From assembly GCA_016841905.1 (NCBI GenBank), contig JAENYF010000035.1, positions 1 to 33,729 on the forward strand: a stretch of 33,729 bases of DNA, in the 5' to 3' direction. The DNA is from Desulfoscipio geothermicus (GTDB taxonomy: Bacteria > Bacillota > Desulfotomaculia > Desulfotomaculales > Desulfallaceae). Each line of letters begins with the position of its first letter. Position 1 is the first letter of the stretch. This document shows positions 1-8,752 of the stretch, one piece after another. A program made the position numbers and the translations under genes. Below the pieces are notes generated by a model. That model had not been told where the DNA came from. It did no database searches and was given only the letters and a program-made list of their open reading frames with translations.

Positions 1-36
1 TGGGCTTGTCCCTGGGAGAGTAGGTCGTTGCCGGAA
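1..36 (+). rRNA. rrf: 5S ribosomal RNA, 3' end (partial)
   Basis: The first ~36 bases match the conserved 3' arm of bacterial 5S rRNA, including the CCCTGGGAGAGTAGGTCG block and the terminal TGCCGG that would pair with the missing 5' end. The gene is cut by the window edge, so an rRNA operon lies to the left. A strong terminator follows within 15 bases, which supports this being the last gene of that operon. Confidence 0.85.
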
Positions 37-47
37 TTAATTTTAAG

Positions 48-76
48 AAGCCCCCTGGTTTGTGCCGGGGGGCTTT
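48..76 (+). terminator. Rho-independent terminator of the rRNA operon
   Basis: The stem AAGCCCCC (48-55) pairs with GGGGGCTT (68-75) and is followed by a short T stretch. It sits directly after the 5S rRNA end and would close the ribosomal RNA transcript. Confidence 0.8.
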
Positions 77-665
77 ACTGTATACGTACTTTGTTAGACT
101 ATAGCTTCTAATTACATAAGCTTTACTTTTAAGATATCAAATTAAAAGAACTTCTTATTTGTCGTAAGGAACAGGCGTGGGGTTGCTGGCAGCGGGACAT
201 AACAGGTGGATAACACTAATGGTTAATTATAAGCTATGAGAAACCAAAGAAGTGGGGTGCGAAATGAAATCCATGCTTTGGAAGGTTTGGATTACACGAT
301 TATGGAAGTTAGGTATTGCTATGAAGACAACGCCAGAAATCTTTTTGAAGCTGGATTAACAAAAGTTGGCGATAGAAAAGTAAATGTGCTACTTCAATTA
401 CAATAGACCAGTAGCTGAGGCGAAGTACCTTCAAAAGGTCACCGGCTAAGGCTGGTGTTAACGTAATGGTATAACAGGTAAGACGAACTGGTTGTTCAGG
501 TTGGGACTTGTTAATGCTGTAAAATTTTTCGTTTAAATTTGCATAGATGGTTAGGTAATTTTATTCGAATAAGTCATACGGTGAATAATATAACGCAGGA
601 TTTGACCACCCTGTTTGCGGAATTACTATGTGCGATAGTTCTTTTTAACCGGAGGGAGAGATAAT
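77..665. other. Gene-poor stretch with one short orphan ORF
   Basis: No tRNA, known RNA or full-length gene is recognisable in these ~590 bases. They hold the 56-codon ORF at 236-406 and two neighbouring small hairpins, one around 429-444 and one formed by CACCGGC/GCTGGTG near 440-457. The right end carries the ribosome site of the next gene. It may contain remnants of older genes. Confidence 0.5.
236..406 (+). CDS. Short orphan ORF (56 aa), possibly a gene remnant
   Basis: An ATG at 236 opens 56 codons ending in TAG at 404-406. The product is hydrophilic and mixed-charge, and contains the stretch LDYTIMEVRYCYEDNARNLF followed by EAGLTKVGDRKVN. That composition looks like real protein rather than random translation. 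There is no Shine-Dalgarno sequence before the ATG, and an in-frame stop lies just upstream, so it may be the surviving end of a larger gene. I do not recognise the family. Confidence 0.25.
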   Translation: MRNQRSGVRNEIHALEGLDYTIMEVRYCYEDNARNLFEAGLTKVGDRKVNVLLQLQ

Positions 666-1214
666 ATGGATATCGAAGAGCTAAAACAGTTCTTGCAGGA
701 AAATAATTTAAGAATTGTATTGATTAAAGTTAATGATAGTGAGCATACAGTAACCTTTACTTATCAGGGATATAAGGGGGACAAGCTTCTTTTTGCATTT
801 GATGTTGAAGTGCCGGTGATTGACGTTAGGAAATTTGGCCTATGGGACCTTATAGGGCACTCTAAACATACAACTTGGCTGTATAGCATTTTTCTTGAGC
901 ATGAAGGGGTCAAACCTCTAGAAAGATATACCGATGGGCTAAGGCGTTTTATTAAGGCCCTTAACCTTTATGGCCCACCGGTAATCTGGATCGGCCAAGG
1001 AGAAGCCTTGCTGCACATTGCCACAGATGATTTTAATACTGATTATGGATTTAGTTTTTTTCTGGCCGGGCAAAAGGTAGCACAGCTATCAACGAATACG
1101 ATCATTACACCCAGCCTTTTAGGCAGGCCGGTCAATTTATTTGTCCAGTGCAAGGCGTGTTTTAGTATCAGTGACCCGCACGGGTTTATCTGTGATATAT
1201 ATTGGCCTCAATAA
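666..1214 (+). CDS. Hypothetical protein, 182 aa
   Basis: The start is well supported by GGAGGGAGAG about 7 bases before ATG 666. The protein is soluble-looking, with no signal peptide or membrane segment. It begins with an acidic helix (MDIEELKQFLQ) followed by alternating beta-like stretches rich in Phe, Tyr and Val. The C-terminus holds a Cys-x-x-Cys pair (VQCKACF) and a further Cys near the end, which could bind a metal or form a disulfide, but no fuller zinc-ribbon pattern is visible. I do not recognise the family. It stands alone between the rRNA operon and a convergent gene, with a shared hairpin downstream. Confidence 0.7.
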   Translation: MDIEELKQFLQENNLRIVLIKVNDSEHTVTFTYQGYKGDKLLFAFDVEVPVIDVRKFGLWDLIGHSKHTTWLYSIFLEHEGVKPLERYTDGLRRFIKALNLYGPPVIWIGQGEALLHIATDDFNTDYGFSFFLAGQKVAQLSTNTIITPSLLGRPVNLFVQCKACFSISDPHGFICDIYWPQ

Positions 1215-1249
1215 GTGTATATATATATTTAACGCAAGGCTATAGTAAT

Positions 1250-1296
1250 ACAGCAGCGCTGGTGGGACTTATTGGTCACTCCCGCCGCTGTTGTTT
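1250..1296. terminator. Hairpin between convergent genes
   Basis: ACAGCAGCG (1250-1258) pairs with CGCCGCTGT (1283-1291) with one mismatch, and T-rich sequence follows on the plus strand. It lies between the plus-strand gene ending at 1214 and the minus-strand gene ending at 1269, so it probably terminates the plus-strand transcript. It overlaps the last codons of the minus-strand gene. Confidence 0.5.
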
Positions 1297-1778
1297 TGTT
1301 CACCTGCATGATATTTGTTATTTTGTTTAACTTCTTCTAGATGCCTGTATTTGTGCAAATCCTCTGGCTCCAGTGTTTTCAAAGCCATTACGTGGATACT
1401 AACACCGGCACCGATAACCAGCAGTAATAAGCTTAGGTGTAAATTAGAAATAATCAACATAGAAATAGTAAGCGATAGCCACAAAAAGCTAAGTGAACCA
1501 ATTTTCGCACCCTTGGTAATGGCTTTATGATTCATATAGTTATAAATATAAGCCCCAAAAATTCTATGGTTAATTAGCCAAACAAATAAGCGTTCTGAAC
1601 TTCGCATGTAACAAAAAGCTGCCAGGAGTAAAAAGGGCGTAGTCGGCATGATAGGAAGGAATATACCTATAATTCCTATGGCCAGTGCAACTGAACCTAA
1701 AAAAATTAACAGGTATCGTTTTATTGAGAATCCCTTCATGTTACCGGCCACCCGTTCATTCGAAGTAGGGGGGAGCAA
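1269..1778 (-). CDS. DUF454 (YbaN-type) inner-membrane protein
   Basis: The core KRYLLIFLGSVALAIGIIGI followed by FLPIMPTTPFLLLAAFCYMRSS is the signature of the DUF454/YbaN family of small membrane proteins. That family has a proline-rich loop between two N-terminal helices and two more helices downstream. Here hydrophobic segments lie at about 18-55 and 95-130, and the tail is polar. The function of the family is unknown. Two starts are possible: TTG at 1778, with GAGGGAG eight bases upstream (169 aa), or ATG at 1739, closer to the usual family N-terminus but with a weaker ribosome site. It lies downstream of the bactofilin-like remnant on the same strand. Confidence 0.75.
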   Translation of the reverse strand: MLPPTSNERVAGNMKGFSIKRYLLIFLGSVALAIGIIGIFLPIMPTTPFLLLAAFCYMRSSERLFVWLINHRIFGAYIYNYMNHKAITKGAKIGSLSFLWLSLTISMLIISNLHLSLLLLVIGAGVSIHVMALKTLEPEDLHKYRHLEEVKQNNKYHAGEQNNSGGSDQ

Positions 1779-1918
1779 TAATACTGCTCCCTCGCTTTAA
1801 AAATACTATTTCTTTTTCGATCTCCTGATATCCTTTTGTATAGAATTCCCATCGCCACAGAATACAGTCCTAACTGATGATGTGTGGTTATTGTGTCTAC
1901 CCCACGTTTCCATTTAAG

Positions 1919-2680
1919 TTAAGCCGTAGCTTTGTAATTGGATGAGATCAATGCGCCGAGTCCGGTAAACACTACCAACAGCCAGACCACGGTACCCAAT
2001 ATTGGTATTTTCATTAACAAAATCACAACTGCCAGGCCCAGCAGAACCGGCCAGACCCCTTTATGCCTTTCCGTCCAGCCGAAGCGTTTGGTGAGCAAAG
2101 AACCTACAAATACTGCCACAATGATTTTGGAGAGGTAGAGCGTGATTCCGTACACAAGTCCCAGGATAATGCCGAGGGGCAGTCCGATAATAGTGATCAT
2201 CAACAGGATGATCAACAATGGTGTAACTAGAAAGGCCATTACGCCAATACCAATTGTTTTAAGCGGTTGCTCTGCTATAGAAGTGGACAAGCCCGCCCAC
2301 AGCTCTGGCCGCCAGATTCTGACCAGGAACCAGATCAATAAGGCACTAGCTATACTTAGTAAAAAGCTGCCGAAGGCATTAGCCGGGGTGTTTTTTTCAG
2401 CCTTAGGGGCGGGGTCCAGGCGTTGCCAATCTACCAAACCGCTGACTTTGGCTCCGGGAGTAAGCTTGGCCTGATTCGTGCTTTTGTAGGCAAAATTTCC
2501 ATTGATCAGTGCGCCATCCAGCAGACTGATGTTTGCTGCCTCCAACTTAGCGTTTCGGCCGATGATACCGTTGATGACAACATCCGCACCTGCGCTGTAA
2601 AAATCACGTTTGATTGTACCTGACAGTGAGATCCACTGTCCACTGGTGAACAGAAAATTGGCGGGGGTAAAATAACTTGA
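1919..2680 (-). pseudogene. 5'-truncated bactofilin-like (polymer-forming) membrane protein
   Basis: The C-terminal two thirds of a known architecture survive. A short beta-repeat stretch (LSGTIKRDFYSAGADVVING and following) resembles the polymer-forming/bactofilin repeats. A linker follows, then about four hydrophobic segments ending in a GLGALISSNYK tail. Relatives normally have a signal peptide and many more beta repeats ahead of this. Reading upstream on this strand there is no ATG, GTG or TTG with a ribosome site between about 2640 and 2709. The open frame only continues by running antisense into the neighbouring reductase gene. I therefore read it as a gene that lost its promoter and N-terminus at a rearrangement junction near 2650-2705. 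Confidence 0.6.
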
Positions 2681-2708
2681 TGAAAAGCTTACGAAGGGAG
2701 ATGAACAG

Positions 2709-4122
2709 ATGTCTAAAAAAGTACTGATAGTGGGTGGAGTGGCCGGTGGGGCCGGTACAGCCGCCAGACTGCGCAAAATGGAAGAAACGGCCGAGATTAT
2801 TGTGTTTGAACGGGGAGGAATTTATACTTTAAGGAATATGGCCGATGTGGACCGGCTTAAAACGCTGGTGACCCAGAGAAGGCCAGGCAGGGCAGTGGTC
2901 ATCGGTGGAGGCGCCATTGGTATAGAGATGGCTGAAAATTTAAGATTTCTGGGCTCGGATGTGATCATTGTTGAAGCGGCGGCTCAGATTTTGGGGCCCC
3001 TGGATGAAGATATGACAAAGTTGGTGGGGAAAACCCTGCTGGATAAAGGGATCAAGATTGTATTAAATGATGGGGTCAAGAGCTTTACCGGACAGGAGAA
3101 TATTGAGGTGGTCTTGAACAGTGGTAGAACAGTGGAGGCGGATTTTGTGCTTCTGGCCATCGGGGTCAAACCGGAAAATAAGCTGGCCCGGGACGCCGGC
3201 CTGGCCCTTGGCGAGCGGGGTGGAGTCAAGGTTGATGATTACCTTTGACCTCGGACCCGTATATCTACGCTCTGGGGGATGTTATAGAGGTAAGAGATAT
3301 CGTTAATGATCAACAGGCTTTGATTTCTTTGGCCGGTCCTGCAACAAACAGGCTCGGATCGTAGCCGACAATATTGCCGGCCGCAAGGTTAAATTTAAAG
3401 GTTCTCAGGGCACATCGATCATCAAAGTGTTTGACCTAACAGCAGCAAGTACGGGGAATAATGAAAAAACACTTAAATCAAATGGGATTTCCTATGTCAA
3501 ATCATATACCATATCACCCTCCCACGCGGCGTATTATCCCGGGGCTATACCGATGATTGTCAAAATCATGTTTTCACCTGAGGGTGGTACCCTGTATGGA
3601 GCTGAGATAGTCGGCAAGGTTGGGGTGGACAAGCGTATTGATGTGCTGGCTACAGCGATAAGGATGGGTCTTACTGTGTTTGACCTGGAGGAGTTAGAGC
3701 TGGCTTACGCCCCGCCCTATTCTTCCGCCAAAGATCCTGTGAATATGGCAGGCTTTGCGGCAGCTAATATCTTAAAGGGCGATGTGCGGGTGATGCACTG
3801 GGGTGAGCTGGACAGCTTGGCTAAAGATAGTTATGTTCTACTGGACGTGCGGATGGATGAAAAATGCCAGCAAGGTCATGTGGATGGAACGCTGCATATA
3901 CCATTGGACAGCTTGCGTGAAAGGTTGAATGAACTGCCCCGGGATAAGCAGATAATTGTTCATTGTAAGACCGGACTAAGGAGCTATATTGCTAACCGCG
4001 TACTGGTGCAGAACGGTTTTAACGCTGCGAATTTAAGCGGCGGTTATGATTTATATCAGGTGCTGCAATACCAGTATGGTGAAGCCGTCAATATGAACGA
4101 ACAAATGACAAAGCAGGAATAG
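2709..4122 (+). pseudogene. cdr: CoA-disulfide/persulfide reductase-rhodanese fusion, decayed
   Basis: Three pieces align in order with the NAD(P)H-dependent CoA-disulfide reductase family carrying a C-terminal rhodanese domain. The N-terminal FAD motif GGVAGGAGTAARLRKM is followed by FERGG and then directly by IYTLRNM. This skips roughly 100 residues, including the catalytic-Cys region (usually FANCGLPYYIGG). The NAD motif VVIGGGAIGIEMAENL is intact. A one-base loss near 3246-3250 ends the first frame at TGA 3246. The family sequence SDPYIYALGDV continues in the next frame from 3251, and a second one-base loss near 3343 moves it to the third frame, which runs to 4122. The rhodanese loop HCKTGLRS keeps its Cys. 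ATG 2709 has GAAGGGAG upstream. The enzyme cannot be made as a functional whole. Confidence 0.85.
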
Positions 4123-4150
4123 TAAACCCGGTAGAGTGCCGGGTTTACTA
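4120..4150 (+). terminator. Terminator after the reductase pseudogene
   Basis: A 12-bp stem, TAGTAAACCCGG (4120-4131) with CCGGGTTTACTA (4139-4150), encloses a 7-base loop. It begins at the stop codon of the rhodanese frame. There is no long T run after it. Confidence 0.65.
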
Positions 4151-4155
4151 TACGG

Positions 4156-4265
4156 TGAGACTAACCTTAGTGCAGAGCAATGTATTATTTATATAAAATA
4201 TGTTCTAACAATCATCAGACCGGAAGGGAATTTATTGATATTTTTGTCCATCAGCGTTAGTCTCA
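4156..4265. repeat. 10-bp inverted repeat bounding 110 bp
   Basis: TGAGACTAAC (4156-4165) and GTTAGTCTCA (4256-4265) are perfect inverted copies about 90 bases apart in a non-coding stretch. The interval has no ORF. It could be a small mobile-element remnant or chance. Confidence 0.35.
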
Positions 4266-4366
4266 ACGCAGGTTCCCCATTTTAGCTTTACGTGCCTTAT
4301 TTTATCCTCTGACTCCATTTTTTGTCAAATAGTTTTTCTCGGTACAAGCACGCGTCGGTATTTAAG

Positions 4367-4391
4367 AAGAACAATAGTATCTATTGTTCTT
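4367..4391 (-). terminator. Terminator of the DUF4153 gene
   Basis: A perfect 11-bp stem, AAGAACAATAG (4367-4377) with CTATTGTTCTT (4381-4391), has a three-base loop. It starts five bases beyond the stop of the minus-strand gene. Confidence 0.75.
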
Positions 4392-4395
4392 GACC

Positions 4396-6261
4396 TCAGG
4401 GATTTTCTTTCAAATACAAAGAACTTAAATTGAGATAGTAATGAATTGTATCTGCGTATGGGTCAGCGTTAATATCGATATTTCTGAACACAAGCAGGGC
4501 GGTCACTTCCGGGGTTTCTAACTTTAGGCTCATATCCTCTAAGGTTGCCTGTGTAGGTTCCTGCATACCTGGTGGGAACGCTTTGGTAACCCGGTCGAGA
4601 TAAGGGTTCATATCCTGTTCGAGGATTACGCGATCGTCCAGTTCGATTTTCAACGTGGGAATACCTACCTGCATGTTCACCGTCCAATTGATCCGGTATC
4701 TGCCTCTGTCACCATTGACCATGGCCGAAGCGATCCCTTCTTTATTGTTTTCAGCTAAAGTTTGCATATCGAAGGCCCAGCGATAATTACTGATGTCAAC
4801 AGCTTCGAGCGGTAATATCAGGGATGTCCCTATATAACCACGGGGATAAGGGTTCTCGGGTTTCGGCCAGGTTTGTTCGAAGCCGAGTTTGTTCTTGAAG
4901 GTATTATTTTGGGCGAGTTCTTTATCAAACCAAACCGGCAGCTTGGCATCCTCAGCGTAAGCGAGGTAGTTGACGGCATCGGTAATTGATTCCCGGACAG
5001 CTACTTCCGGCTCGTCAGCTGTGGGGATTAACTGGTTATCCTTGAGCATGCCATGGTTGACCAGCAGCGTTTCCAGACGGATTACCTGGGCGGTAACCGG
5101 CAAAGCGTGGTAACCAACCACTGGCAGCACTGAGATAACAGCCATAGCGCAAGTCAGTATGGCAATTGGCAGATGAGCTTTAGCCTGCTGAAGGAGCAGT
5201 AGTACTACAGACGCCAAAGCAATCATCCAAATGACAATGAAGAAATACGAATTCATTTGTAAACTGACCTTTTGCAGTTGGATGAGCAAGGCCCAGGCCT
5301 CGAAAGCAAGGATTACCAGCGCGGCAACTGGATAAAACTGGCGGTAAAATTTGGCCGGTCCGGTTTCATAGTGGGTGACCAGAACGTGGACCAAAATGCC
5401 ACTAAATGTATATGCAGTCGCGATGCTTGAAAGCTGTATGAAAGATACCCGCATGCCGCCCAGCATAGTCTTGACTGCCCATAGTAACAGGACGACAGTC
5501 AAAGCCAATACAATCGGAATCAGGATATACTCGCATAGAATTTCCACAAACCGTGGCTGCTTCTGGGCGGCTTGGCGGTTTTCATCAAGCTGACTCTTGC
5601 GGAAATCCGGAAAATAACCGACGAAAATGGCAAAAGCCAGGAAGCCGGCAAAAGTGCAGATATAAAGGTAAACTTTTTCGTTCATCTCCTGGTAAAGCAA
5701 GGCTTCGATGGCGCCTGCTACTCCGGAAACGCCGCTCATGATCATTGTGCCGTAGAGCAGGGCAATGAAGAAGGCTTTTATGGTCATGAACAAGGAGCGT
5801 GCCACGTCGGACTGGTCTTTGGGGTAAGCGGCCATGATGATAAAGGTAATGAAGCTGATCAGGATAGCCGTACCAACACGGGATGCAGCTAAACCAGAAA
5901 GCACGGTATAACGGTATTCTGTTTGAGCAGGGTCTGTTCCCCCAAAAAAATAAAGCGCCAGAAAAGTCACGGCTGCAGTCACAAGACCAAGCAGGTTGGC
6001 CAGCAGTAACGCCCCGGACTCGTTATAGCGGCTTTGGGCCCCGGTTATGACAGCTAGACTTAATATGGAGCCAAGTGCAAAGGCCCAGTGCAGGCAGTTG
6101 AACAGAAAATTGTAGGCCTCTTGCTGGGGCCAATCCAGTTGAATCCTGACCATTGTTACAATCGCGAACGCAAACGCGCAGGCAATTGCAGCAGGGAATT
6201 TTTGAAATGCACCGGCCGCCCCATGCAAAATTCTCAAAATTGATTTGCTAAAATTATTCAT
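4396..6261 (-). CDS. DUF4153 large multi-spanning membrane protein
   Basis: This is a 621-residue protein. About a dozen hydrophobic segments fill the first ~390 residues, followed by a soluble C-terminal region of ~230 residues that would lie outside the membrane. The layout, the N-terminal FPAAIACAFAFAIV helix and the paired blocks of transmembrane helices fit the DUF4153 family, whose role is unknown. The C-terminal part contains the stretch GYIGTSLILPLEAVDISNYR, and the short C-terminal patch VTALLVFRNIDINAD is beta-like. The start is supported by TTAGGAGATAGGAGC before the ATG. It is monocistronic: its own terminator lies downstream and a long non-coding region lies upstream. Confidence 0.7.
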   Translation of the reverse strand: MNNFSKSILRILHGAAGAFQKFPAAIACAFAFAIVTMVRIQLDWPQQEAYNFLFNCLHWAFALGSILSLAVITGAQSRYNESGALLLANLLGLVTAAVTFLALYFFGGTDPAQTEYRYTVLSGLAASRVGTAILISFITFIIMAAYPKDQSDVARSLFMTIKAFFIALLYGTMIMSGVSGVAGAIEALLYQEMNEKVYLYICTFAGFLAFAIFVGYFPDFRKSQLDENRQAAQKQPRFVEILCEYILIPIVLALTVVLLLWAVKTMLGGMRVSFIQLSSIATAYTFSGILVHVLVTHYETGPAKFYRQFYPVAALVILAFEAWALLIQLQKVSLQMNSYFFIVIWMIALASVVLLLLQQAKAHLPIAILTCAMAVISVLPVVGYHALPVTAQVIRLETLLVNHGMLKDNQLIPTADEPEVAVRESITDAVNYLAYAEDAKLPVWFDKELAQNNTFKNKLGFEQTWPKPENPYPRGYIGTSLILPLEAVDISNYRWAFDMQTLAENNKEGIASAMVNGDRGRYRINWTVNMQVGIPTLKIELDDRVILEQDMNPYLDRVTKAFPPGMQEPTQATLEDMSLKLETPEVTALLVFRNIDINADPYADTIHYYLNLSSLYLKENP

Positions 6262-7028
6262 GCTCCTATCTCCTAACTAACTGAAAGAAATATTTTGTTT
6301 GATTATACGCCAATCCAAGCAGCAAATTTTCGAATACTGAATTTGCTGTATTGCCACAATGCATGACTCATCATTTCATGTCCTTTATCATCGTTTTAAG
6401 ATATAATATCATATAAATATTCAAATAATATAGATTCGGGAAATCATTTATGAAAGGGCTAGTCATTGTATTTAATTGGGCAACACGGCTAAGACAATAC
6501 AGGCAGTTTATATTTACAGATTAGATAGAAATGGTGAAGCAAGGCGTAACAAAAATAAAATTTTTTATTACGCCCGGAGCCCAAATTATTTATTAATTCT
6601 TAGGGGAAGCTAAGCCCTCCTCGCATAAGATTACCTTCCAGGAAAAAATCCCTCAGCCTTGTATGCACAGAATCAATGCAAGGCGTGATTACTGCAGTAT
6701 ACTGTGTTTTTGTCTAGAACAGCGGTTAAATCGGAGGAAAGCAGTAACAGACTGCTGTCTCGTTGTTGAATGAGTAGAAATAAATTCAGGAAGGAGGGTA
6801 GTCAGGTTGAAGGTGGATTGAGAGTGATGCCAGGAGGGACCCAAATAGCCGGAGTGACTGGCACAGCATAATTGCATGAGAGTTTAATTCTTTCATTTAA
6901 ATGACAGCTTGTTTGTTAAAACAAAGTTGACAGTGTAATGTTTACCTTTAAAATGAAGATATTAATCCTTTGTTGAAAAAGCAGCATATGCAACATAATA
7001 AGTTCTAATCAAAGAGAGGAGGTCTTGA
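6262..7028. other. 767-bp non-coding region
   Basis: No gene longer than about 60 codons with a ribosome site is credible here. There is an AT-rich hairpin with arms GGCGTAA (6543-6549) and TTACGCC (6568-6574). A short ORF starts near 6769 (33 codons, opening MSRNKFRKEGSQ) and has no recognisable homologue. The right end holds the promoter and the AGAGGAGG ribosome site of the DUF1538 operon. The region could carry the upstream ends of lost genes. Confidence 0.5.
6927..6954 (+). promoter_or_regulatory. Predicted sigma-A promoter of the DUF1538 operon
   Basis: TTGACA at 6927-6932 and TAAAAT at 6949-6954 are separated by 16 bases. They lie about 75 bases upstream of the first gene of the operon, and nothing else in the gap looks like a promoter of similar quality. 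Confidence 0.5.
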
Positions 7029-7720
7029 ATGGATGAAGTAAAAGATATCGCGAAAGATATCGCGAAAGATACATTGCAAGCCATTTTGCCTATCATGGTA
7101 CTGGTCATTGTAATACAATTGATACTATTTGACGATCCTTTCTATGAAATTCTCCAGTTTATCATTGGCGCCATCATGGTGAGTCTTGGATTGGGTCTTT
7201 CCCTGCTTGGGGTTAATGTTGGGCTGGTGCGTGTTGGTGATATAATTGGCTCAGAGCTTCCCCAGCGGTTTTCTTTTCCACTCCTTCTATTTTCCGTATT
7301 TTTCATTGGTTTGGCCTTAACCGTAGCTGAACCGGATGTCCTTGTTTTGGCACAACAAATAGATAATGTCTCTGGTGAAGATTTATCGAAACTTGTAGTT
7401 ATAACCTTTATTGGTTTAGGAGTGGGAGTGTTTATGGTTCTCGCTGCAGCTAGAGTATTACTTGGAGTACCTATTAGTTATTTGTTAATAGCCGGCTACC
7501 TCTTGATATTTGCGCTATCTTATTATGTGCCGCCCAATTTTGTACCGGTAGCCTTCGACTCAGGTGGGGTAACCACTGGAGTAATGACTGTACCGTTTAT
7601 TGTGGCTCTAGGTGTGGGGCTTACAGCAGTCCTTGGCGGCAAGAGCTCTCTTAGTGACAGCTTCGGCTTTTTAGCCCTGGCCTCGATGGGTCCATGTTGT
7701 TGGGCGTGATATATGCATGA
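7029..7720 (+). pseudogene. DUF1538 membrane protein A, frameshifted at its last codons
   Basis: DUF1538 family membrane protein, normally encoded in pairs. Partial literature recalled from memory (UmpA/UmpB) links such pairs to cation/proton antiport; treat that as a hint. AGAGGAGG precedes ATG 7029. About six hydrophobic segments and the family motif PVAFDSGGVTTGVMTVPF are intact. The frame as read ends SMGPCCWA at 7709. One base earlier the DNA encodes SMGPMLLGVIYA, the usual family ending, with TGA at 7718-7720 overlapping the next ATG. A single-base loss near 7688-7694 explains this. Only the last few residues are changed, so this protein could still fold. A 12-bp unit, AAAGATATCGCG, is repeated twice near the start. 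Confidence 0.75.
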
Positions 7721-8459
7721 ATGAACTAATTATCTTTGCAGGCTATTGGCAGGTTATTCAGGAAGTGACCATTGCCCTATTGCCTCTTTTAATTATAATG
7801 CTTATGTTCCAGTTTATATTAAGGTTACCCTGGGATGAATTTAAACGCATTTTAATTGGCGTATGCATATCTCTTATTGGCTTATCTCTGTTTCTTCAAG
7901 GCGTAAAAATTGGTTTTATGCCGGCAGGTGCATCAATAGGGGAGTATATTGGAAAACTGGATTATAGTTGGATAGCAATTCCTATTGGGTTTCTGCTGGG
8001 CTTGGTAACGGTTATAGCTGAACCGGCTGTTTAGTAATAAACCATGAAGTAGAGTAGGTTTCCAGCGGATATGTAAAGCAGAATACGATGATGTTCACCT
8101 TATCGATAGGAGTGGCGATTGCCGTTGCCCTGGCGATGGCCCGGATAGTATATGGCATCCCCCTTATGTATATACTTATTCCAGGATATGCAATTGCGCT
8201 GATTATGATACGATATACATCGCCTACCTTTGTTTCAGTAGCTTTTGATTCCGGCGGAGTCGCTTCAGGAACAATGACGGTTACTTTTGTCTTAGCAATG
8301 GCTGTGGGAGTAGCTACCGGAATAGAAGGCAGGGACCCGTTGTTGGATGGGTTTGGCGTGGTTGGCCTGGTTGCCCTTACACCAATATTGTCAGTATTAC
8401 TATTGAGAATTATTTTTAGAGGGGTGAGCTTGGAAAATGAAGATAGCTCAGGAACATGA
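7717..8459 (+). pseudogene. DUF1538 membrane protein B, broken in the middle
   Basis: The N-terminal half (MNELIIFAGYWQVIQEV...) runs in frame from ATG 7717 and stops at TAG 8032, just after the family motif IAEPAV. The other half resumes in the next frame. Translated from about 8034 it reads VINHEVE, then amber TAG at 8055-8057, then VSSGYVKQNTMM and onward to the DUF1538 motif SVAFDSGGVASGTMTVTF, ending at TGA 8457. One missing base near 8032 plus one nonsense codon (probably a former Gln) therefore split the gene. The ATG overlaps the ancestral stop of gene A, a coupling arrangement typical of a functional pair before decay. Confidence 0.85.
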
Positions 8460-8752
8460 GTTAATAGTAACAATTATTAGCGGCTAAAAATGCCGGAGCC
8501 AGAGGCGGTACTATTTTGCACGGGCGCGGTGTCGGTGTACATGAGCAGAAGAAATTGTTTGGTTTGGCTATCGAACCGGAAAAGGAAATCATATTAACTT
8601 TAATCCATAAAGATAAAACTAATGATGTGCTAAAAGCAATAGTTGATGCTGGGCAATTACAAAAACCTGGGATGGGTGTCGGCTTTGTACTTGATGTTGA
8701 TAAAGTAGTCGGCATAGTTGAGTTGCTTGAGCAATGTGGAGATGAAATATGA
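8437..8752 (+). pseudogene. PII (GlnB/GlnK-type) signal protein, internally deleted
   Basis: ATG 8437 overlaps the end of DUF1538 B and encodes MKIAQEHELIVTII before a stop at 8485. The next frame then reads AKNAGARGGTILHGRGVGVH, EQKKLFGLAIEPEKEIILTL and KPGMGVGFVLDVDKVVGI, a clear PII-family body. Compared with relatives, about a dozen residues between TII and AKNAGARGG (usually the end of strand 1 and helix 1) are gone and the frame is broken. PII proteins sense ATP, ADP and 2-oxoglutarate and bind membrane transporters. Placement directly after a membrane-protein pair suggests it gated that transporter. The stop overlaps the next ATG. Confidence 0.8.

Noticed and set aside
2142..2474. Plus-strand ORF opposite the bactofilin-like remnant
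   Set aside because: The Pro/Arg/Ile-rich translation is the mirror of a membrane protein; there is no ribosome site.
6689..6877. 62-codon minus-strand ORF
   Set aside because: No ribosome site and a composition rich in Ser, Thr, His and Cys; it does not look like a protein.
8052..8060. In-frame UAG in DUF1538 B as possible pyrrolysine codon
   Set aside because: A frameshift about 20 bases upstream already breaks the gene and neighbouring genes carry ochre codons as well, so decay explains it better; no pylT-like element is seen.
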